Of a DNA stretch of 64,000 bases, positions 58,492 to 64,000 are shown one piece after another. Source of the DNA: Megachile rotundata (taxonomy: Eukaryota > Arthropoda > Insecta > Hymenoptera > Megachilidae); the NCBI RefSeq assembly GCF_050947335.1, contig NW_027473317.1:3100001-3164000 (forward strand). The letters are read 5' to 3'. Under the pieces are notes generated by a model. The model worked only from the letters and a program-made list of their open reading frames with translations, did not search any database and was not told the DNA's origin. The translations under genes and the position numbers were made by a program. The number at the start of each line of letters is the position of its first letter. The first letter of the stretch is position 1.

Positions 58492-59028
58492 ATTGTGATT
58501 GTATGATTCTGATTGTATGATTGTGATTGTATGATAGTGATTGTATGATTGTTTCTGTATGATTGTGATTGTATGATTGCGATTGTATGATTATGATTGT
58601 ATGATTGTGATTGTATGATTGTGATTGTGTGATTGTGATTGTGAGATTGTGATTGTATGATTTTGATTGTATGATCGTGATTGTATGATCGTGATTGTAT
58701 GATCGTGATTGTATGATCGTGATTGTATGATCGTGATTGTCAGACTGTGATTGAATGATTGTGATTGTATGATTGTGATTGTATGATTGTGATTGTATGA
58801 TTGTGATTGTATGATTGTGATTGTATGATTGTGATTGTATGATTGTGATTGTATGATTGTGATTGTGTGATTGTGATTGTATGATTGTGATTGTATGATT
58901 GTGATTGTATGATTGTGATTGTATGATTGTGATTGTATGATTGTGATTGTATGATTGTGATTGTACGATTGTGATTGCATGATTGTGATTGTATGATTGT
59001 GATTGTATGATTGTGATTGTATGATTGT

Positions 59029-59287
59029 GATTATATGATAGTGATTGTATGATTGTTTCTGTATGATTGTGATTGTATGATTGCGATTGTATGATTATGA
59101 TTGTATGATAGTGATTGTATGATTGTGATTGTGTGATTGTGATTGTGAGATTGTGATTGTATGATCGTGATTGTATGATCGTGATTGTGAGATTGTGATT
59201 GTATGATTGTGATTGTATGATTGTGATCGTATGATTGTGATCGTATGATTGTGATCGTATGATTGTGATTGTATGATTGTGTTTGCA
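59029..59287 (+). repeat. Zone 3 block, copy 5
   Basis: Same block, 1,147 bp (82 units minus one base) after copy 4. Its right flank again repeats that of copy 4, with the deletion unit at 59631. Confidence 0.88.
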
Positions 59288-59630
59288 TGATTGTGATTGT
59301 GTGATTGTGATTGCGTGATTGTGATTGTATGATTGTGATTGTATGATTGTGATTGTATGATTGTGATTGTATGATTGCGATTGTATGATTGTGATTGTAT
59401 GATTGTGATTGTATGATTGTGATCGTATGATTGCGATTCTTTGATTGCGATTGTATGATTGTGATTGTATGATTGTGATTGTATGATTGTGATTGTATGA
59501 TCGTGATTGTATGATCGTGATTGCGAGATTGTGATTGTATGATTGTGATTGTATGATTGTGATTGTAGGATTGTGATTGTATGATTGTGATTGCATGATT
59601 GTGACTGTATGATTGTGATTGTATGATTGT

Positions 59631-59638
59631 GATTTATG
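59631..59638 (+). other. 13-bp unit (G11 deleted), lineage 2
   Basis: GATTTATG, same GTGACTG and GATTCTG flanks. It lies 1,147 bp after the unit at 58484. Confidence 0.93.
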
Positions 59639-60861
59639 ATTGTGATTGTATGATTCTGATTGTATGATTGTGATTGTATGATAGTGATTGTATGATTGTT
59701 TCTGTATGATTGTGATTGTATGATTGCGATTGTATGATTATGATTGTATGATTGTGATTGTATGATTGTGATTGTGTGATTGTGATTGTGAGATTGTGAT
59801 TGTATGATTTTGATTGTATGATCGTGATTGTATGATCGTGATTGTATGATCGTGATTGTATGATTGTGATTGTATGATTGTGATTGTATGATTGTGATTG
59901 TATGATTGTGATTGTATGATTGTGATTGCATGATTGTGATTGGATGATTGTGATTGTATGATTGTGATTGTATGATTGTGATTGTATGATTGTGATTGTA
60001 TGATTGTGATTGTATGATTGTGATTGTATGATTGTGATTGTATGATTGTGATTGTCAGATTGTGATTGAATGATTGTGATTGTATGATTGTGATTGTATG
60101 ATTGTGATTGTATGATTGTGATTGTATGATTGTGATTGTATGATTGTGATTGTATGATTGTGATTGTATGATTGTGATTGTATGATTGTGATTGTGAGAT
60201 TGTGATTGTATGATTGTGATTGTGTGATTGTTATTGTATGATTGTGATTGTATGATTGTGATTGTATGATTGTGATTCTTTCATTGCGATTGTATGATTG
60301 TGATTGTATGATTGTGATTGTATGATTGTGATTGTATGATTGTGATTGTATGATTGTGATTGTATGATTGTGATTGTGAGATTGTGATTGTATGATTGTG
60401 ATTGTGTGATTGTTATTGTATGATTGTGATTGTATGATTGTGATTCTTTCATTGCGATTGTATGATTGTGATTGTATGATTGTGATTCTTTCATTGCGAT
60501 TGTATGATTGTGATTGTATGATTGTGATTGTATGATTGTGATTGTATGATTGTGATTGTATGATTGTGATTGTGTGATTGTGATTGTATGATTGTGATTG
60601 TATGATTGTGATTGTATGATTGTGATTGTACGATTGTGATTGCGTGATTGTGATTGCGTGATTGTGATTGTATGATTGTGATTGTATGATTGTGATTGTA
60701 TGATTGGGATTGTATGATTGCGATTGTATGATTGTGATTGTATGATTGTGATTGTATGATTGCGATTCTTTGATTGCGATTGTATGATTGTGATTGTATG
60801 ATTGTGATTGTATGATTGTGATTGCATGATTGTGACTGTATGATTGTGATGGTATGATTGT

Positions 60862-60869
60862 GATTTATG
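60862..60869 (+). other. 13-bp unit (G11 deleted), lineage 2
   Basis: GATTTATG, lineage 2 flanks with one private change (GATGG) on the left. Confidence 0.93.
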
Positions 60870-61448
60870 ATTGTGATTGTATGATTCTGATTGTATGATT
60901 GTGATTGTATGATTGTGATTGTATGATTGTGATCGTATGATTGTGATCGTATGATTGTGATCGTATGATTGTGATGGTATGATTGTGATTGTATGATTGT
61001 GATTGTATGATTGTGATTGTATGATTGTGATTGTATGATTGTGATTGTATGATTGTGATCGTATGATTGTGATTCTTTGATTGCGATTGTATGATTGTGA
61101 TTGTATGATTGTGATTGTATGATTGTGATTGTATGATTGTGATTGTATGATTGTGATTGTATGATTGTGATTGTATGATTGTGATTGTATGATTGTGATT
61201 GTATGATTGTGATTGTACGATTGTGATTGCGTGATTGTGATTGCGTGATTGTGATTGTATGATTGTGATTGTATGATTGTGATTGTATGATTGGGATTGT
61301 ATGATTGCGATTGTATGATTGTGATTGTATGATTGTGATTGTATGATTGCGATTCTTTGATTGCGATTGTATGATTGTGATTGTATGATTGTGATTGTAT
61401 GATTGTGATTGCATGATTGTGACTGTATGATTGTGATTGTATGATTGT

Positions 61449-61456
61449 GATTTATG
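61449..61456 (+). other. 13-bp unit (G11 deleted), lineage 2
   Basis: GATTTATG, lineage 2 flanks GTGACTG and GATTCTG. It is the last phase change in the window. Confidence 0.93.
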
Positions 61457-61699
61457 ATTGTGATTGTATGATTCTGATTGTATGATTGTGATTGTATGAT
61501 TGTGATTGTATGATTGTGATCGTATGATTGTGATCGTATGATTGTGATCGTATGATTGTGATGGTATGATTGTGATTGTATGATTGTGATTGTATGATTG
61601 TGATTGTATGATTGTGATCGTATGATTGTGATTCTTTGATTGCGATTGTATGATTGCGATTGTATGATTGTGATTGTATGATTGTGATTGTATGATAGT

Positions 61700-62580
61700 G
61701 ATTGTATGATTGTGATCGTATGATTGTGATTCTTTGATTGCGATTGTATGATTGCGATTGTATGATTGTGATTGTATGATTGTGATCGTATGATTGTGAT
61801 TCTTTGATTGCGATTGTATGATTGTGATTGTATGATTGTGGTTGTATGATTTCGATTGTATGATTTTGATTGTATGATTGTGATTGCATGATTGAGATTG
61901 TATGATTGTGATTGTATGATTGTGATTGTATGATTGTGATTGTATGCTTGTGATTGTATGATTGTGATTGTATAATTGTGATTATATGATTGTGATTGTA
62001 TGATTGTGATTGTATGATTGTGATTGTATGATTGTGATTGTACGATTGTGATTGCGTGATTGTGATTGCGTGATTGTGATTGTATGATTGTGATTGTATG
62101 ATTGTGATTGTATGATTGGGATTGTATGATTGCGATTGTATGATTGTGATTGTATGATTGTGATTGTATGATTGCGATTCTTTGATTGCGATTGTATGAT
62201 TGTGATTGTATGATTGTGATTGTATGATTGTGATTGTATGATTGTGATTGTATGATTGTGATTGTATGATTGTGATCGTATGATTGTGATTCTTTGATTG
62301 CGATTGTATGATTGCGATTGTATGATTGTGATTGTATGATTGTGATCGTATGATTGTGATTCTTTGATTGCGATTGTATGATTGTGATTGTATGATTGTG
62401 GTTGTATGATTTCGATTGTATGATTTTGATTGTATGATTGTGATTGCATGATTGAGATTGTATGATTGTGATTGTATGATTGTGATTGTATGATTGTGAT
62501 TGTATGCTTGTGATTGTATGATTGTGATTGTATAATTGTGATTATATGATTGTGATTGTATGATTGTGATTGTATGATTG
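61700..62580 (+). repeat. 560-bp tandem duplication
   Basis: The GTGGTTG, GATTTCG, GATTTTG, GATTGAGATTG and GTATGCTTG cluster occurs with GATTTCG at 61848 and again at 62408, exactly 40 units apart. Its other relatives are at 45.5, 46.3 and 51.6 kb, so the cluster has moved between zones. Confidence 0.85.
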
Positions 62581-62751
62581 TGATTGTATGATTGTGATCG
62601 TATGATTGTGATTGTAAGATTGTGATTGTGTGATTGTGATTGTGTGATTGTGATTGTATGATTGTGATTGTATGATTGTGATTGTATGATTGTGATCGTA
62701 TGATTGTGATTGTATGATTGTGATCGTATGATAGTGATTCTTTGATTGCGA

Positions 62752-62959
62752 TTGTATGATTGTGATTGTATGATTGTGATTGTATGATTGTGATTGTATG
62801 ATTGTGATTGTATGATTGTGATTGTATGATTGTGATTGTATGATTGTGATTGTATGATTGTGATTGTATGATTGTGATTGTATGATTGTGATTGTATGAT
62901 TGTGATTGTATGATTGTGATTGTATGATTGTGATTGTATGATTGTGATTGTATGATTGT
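62752..62959 (+). repeat. Run of unmutated units
   Basis: About 15 consensus units between GATAG/GATTCTTTGATTGCG and a GATCG unit at 62960. The flanks on the left match the run at 51.97 kb. Confidence 0.8.
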
Positions 62960-63199
62960 GATCGTATGATTGTGATTGCATGATTGTGATTGTATGATTG
63001 TCATTGTGTGATTGTGACTGTATGATTGTGATTGTATGATTGTGATTGTATGATTGTGATTGTATGATTGTGATCGTATGATTGTGATTGTAAGATTGTG
63101 ATTGTGTGATTGCGATTGTATGATTGTGACTGTATGATTGCGATTGTATGATTGTGATTGTATGATTGTGATCGTATGATTGTGATTCTTTGATTGCGA

Positions 63200-63523
63200 T
63201 TGTATGATTGTGATTGTATGATTGTGATTGTATGATTGTGATTGTATGATTGTGATTGTATGATTGTGATTGTATGATTGTGATTGTATGATTGTGATTG
63301 TATGATTGTGATTGTATGATTGTGATTGTATGATTGTGATTGTATGATTGTGATTGTATGATTGTGATTGTATGATTGTGATTGTATGATTGTGATTGTA
63401 TGATTGTGATTGTATGATTGTGATTGTATGATTGTGATTGTATGATTGTGATTGTATGATTGTGATTGTATGATTGTGATTGTATGATTGTGATTGTATG
63501 ATTGTGATTGTATGATTGTGATT
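63200..63523 (+). repeat. Run of unmutated units ending in GTCTG
   Basis: About 23 consensus units between GATTCTTTGATTGCG and GTCTG at 63524. It is a longer relative of the runs at 52.2 and 52.7 kb. Confidence 0.85.
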
Positions 63524-63785
63524 GTCTGATTGTGATTGTATGATTGTGATTGTATGATTGTGATTGTATGATTGTGATTGTATGATTGTGATTGTATGAT
63601 TGTGATTGCATGATTGTGATTGCATGATTGTGATTGTATGATTGTGATTGTATGATTGTGATTGTATGATTGTGATTGTATGATTGTGATTGTATGATTG
63701 TGATTGTATGATTGTGATTGTATGATTGTGATTGTATGATTGTGATTGTCAGATTGTGATTGAATGATTGTGATTGTATGATTGT

Positions 63786-63925
63786 GAGCGTATGATTGTG
63801 GTTGTATAATTAAGGTTGTATGATTGTTTCTGTATGATTGTGATTGTATGATTGCGATTGTATGATTGTGATTGTATGGTTGTGATTATATGATTGTGAT
63901 CGTATGATTGTGATTCTTTGATTGC
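63786..63925 (+). repeat. Landmark block 17 (GAGCG type)
   Basis: AATTAAGG at 63808. A private GTATGGTTG is seen inside the block near 63877. The array continues in phase to the window end. Confidence 0.9.
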
Positions 63926-64000
63926 GATTGTATGATTGTGATCGTATGATTGTGATTGTAAGATTGTGATTGTGTGATTGCGATTGTATGATTGTGACTG

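Larger units (their letters stand above)
53191..62700 (+). repeat. Zone 3 of the array (variant vocabulary C)
   Basis: GCGATTCTTTG (the C of T6C next to the CTTT variant) recurs here, for example near 53580, 54746, 55476, 55738, 56478, 57557, 58287, 59436, 60762, 61350 and 62173, and was not seen elsewhere. GTACGATTG followed by GCATG and GCGTG units and clusters of three or four GATCG units are also typical. Five of the twelve one-base deletions lie here. After about 62.7 kb the pattern matches 51.8-53.3 kb again. Confidence 0.7.
1..64000 (+). repeat. 14-bp satellite array, whole window
   Basis: The consensus unit is GATTGTGATTGTAT, equal to (GATTGT)x2 plus AT, with 4 G, 7 T, 3 A and no C on the + strand. 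All copies are head to tail and I saw no inverted copy, no unique spacer and no inserted element. The phase is constant from position 2 to the end except for 13 deletion units listed separately. The + strand has TGA twice per unit and so is closed in all frames. The minus strand has no stop in the consensus. Common variants are T10C (GATCG), T6C (GCGAT), T12C (GCATG), T4C, T14C, T9C, A13G (GTGTG) and the GATTCTTTG/GATTCTTTC unit. Function is unknown; location in heterochromatin is an inference. Confidence 0.99.
62701..64000 (+). repeat. Return of zone 2-type sequence
   Basis: The order of variants from here to the window end follows 51.9-53.3 kb: GATAG with GATTCTTTG, a long unmutated run, GTGACTG with GCGATTG, a second long run ending in GTCTG at 63524, then GTCAG, GATTGAATG and the GAGCG type of landmark block at 63786. 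This suggests that zone 3 was inserted into, or amplified inside, zone 2-type sequence. The alternative is an independent copy of the 51.9-53.3 kb segment. Confidence 0.6.

Noticed and set aside
1..64000. HNH-like letters in the translations (NHNH) as an HNH nuclease or metal-binding repeat
   Set aside because: The letters come from the repeat AAT CAC AAT CAC. There is no HNH fold context or conserved spacing beyond the 14-residue cycle.
1..64000. Telomere-type repeat
   Set aside because: G/T bias and a hexamer-like core resemble telomeres, but the unit has no GG or GGG run, is a 14-mer with HOR structure, and carries many fixed variants.
1..64000. G-quadruplex potential of the G-rich strand
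   Set aside because: The Gs of the consensus are single, and GG occurs only in rare variants such as TTAAGG. G-tetrad stacking needs G tracts.
1..64000. CENP-B box
   Set aside because: The essential TTCG and CGGG elements are absent. GATTTCG at 45.5-62.4 kb has TTCG but no CGGG at the required distance.
1..64000. CRISPR array
   Set aside because: Repeats are 14 bp with no unique spacers and no cas genes; variant order follows HOR duplication.
1..64000. Low-complexity sequencing or assembly artefact for the whole window
   Set aside because: Dozens of distinct variants arranged in consistent multi-kilobase order with exact 14-bp phase are not what random error gives. Artefact remains possible only for copy number, such as the 2,743-bp pair.

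Overview
The whole 64 kb window is one uninterrupted satellite array. I find no gene, RNA gene, transposon or unique sequence in it. The basic unit is the 14-mer GATTGTGATTGTAT (positions 1-14 are used below), which is two GATTGT hexamers plus AT. About 4,570 units run head to tail in one orientation. The + strand is G/T-rich and nearly free of C. Every recurring landmark I placed lies in the same 14-bp phase, apart from 13 one- or two-base deletions at stated positions that account exactly for every phase change. Array length, lack of coding sequence and nested repeats point to eukaryotic constitutive heterochromatin (centromeric, pericentromeric, subtelomeric or sex-chromosomal). The species cannot be told from this sequence.

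The units are not identical. Recurrent point variants are arranged in blocks that recur together, giving higher-order repeats (HORs) at several scales. A 140-bp landmark block, recognised by TAATTAAGG or TAGTTAAGG, occurs 17 times at irregular spacings of 1.0 to 8.1 kb. Other variant clusters divide the window into three zones. Zone 1 is about 1-25.8 kb, with GACGGTG/GAAGGTG and GATTGAATGATTATG clusters. Zone 2 is about 25.8-53.2 kb, with GATTCTGTG clusters and long runs of unmutated units. Zone 3 is about 53.2-62.7 kb, with GCGATTCTTTG clusters and a 0.26-kb block that recurs identically. From about 62.7 kb the pattern returns to that of 51.8-53.3 kb.

Later amplifications lie on top of this: a 2,743-bp tandem duplication without visible differences (13.84-16.58 and 16.58-19.33 kb), a roughly 4.5-5 kb segmental duplication (about 41.6-46.5 and 47.6-51.9 kb), and tandem duplications near 2.0 kb, 756, 560, 504/490 and 224 bp. 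Copies differ mostly by gain or loss of whole 14-mers. This fits unequal exchange or replication-based amplification in register rather than ordinary slippage.

The minus strand carries long open frames (up to about 1,000 codons) because the unit lacks stop codons on that strand. Since 14 is not a multiple of 3, all three minus frames spell the same 14-residue cycle SQSYNHNHTITIIQ. I treat these frames as a by-product of composition and annotate no CDS.
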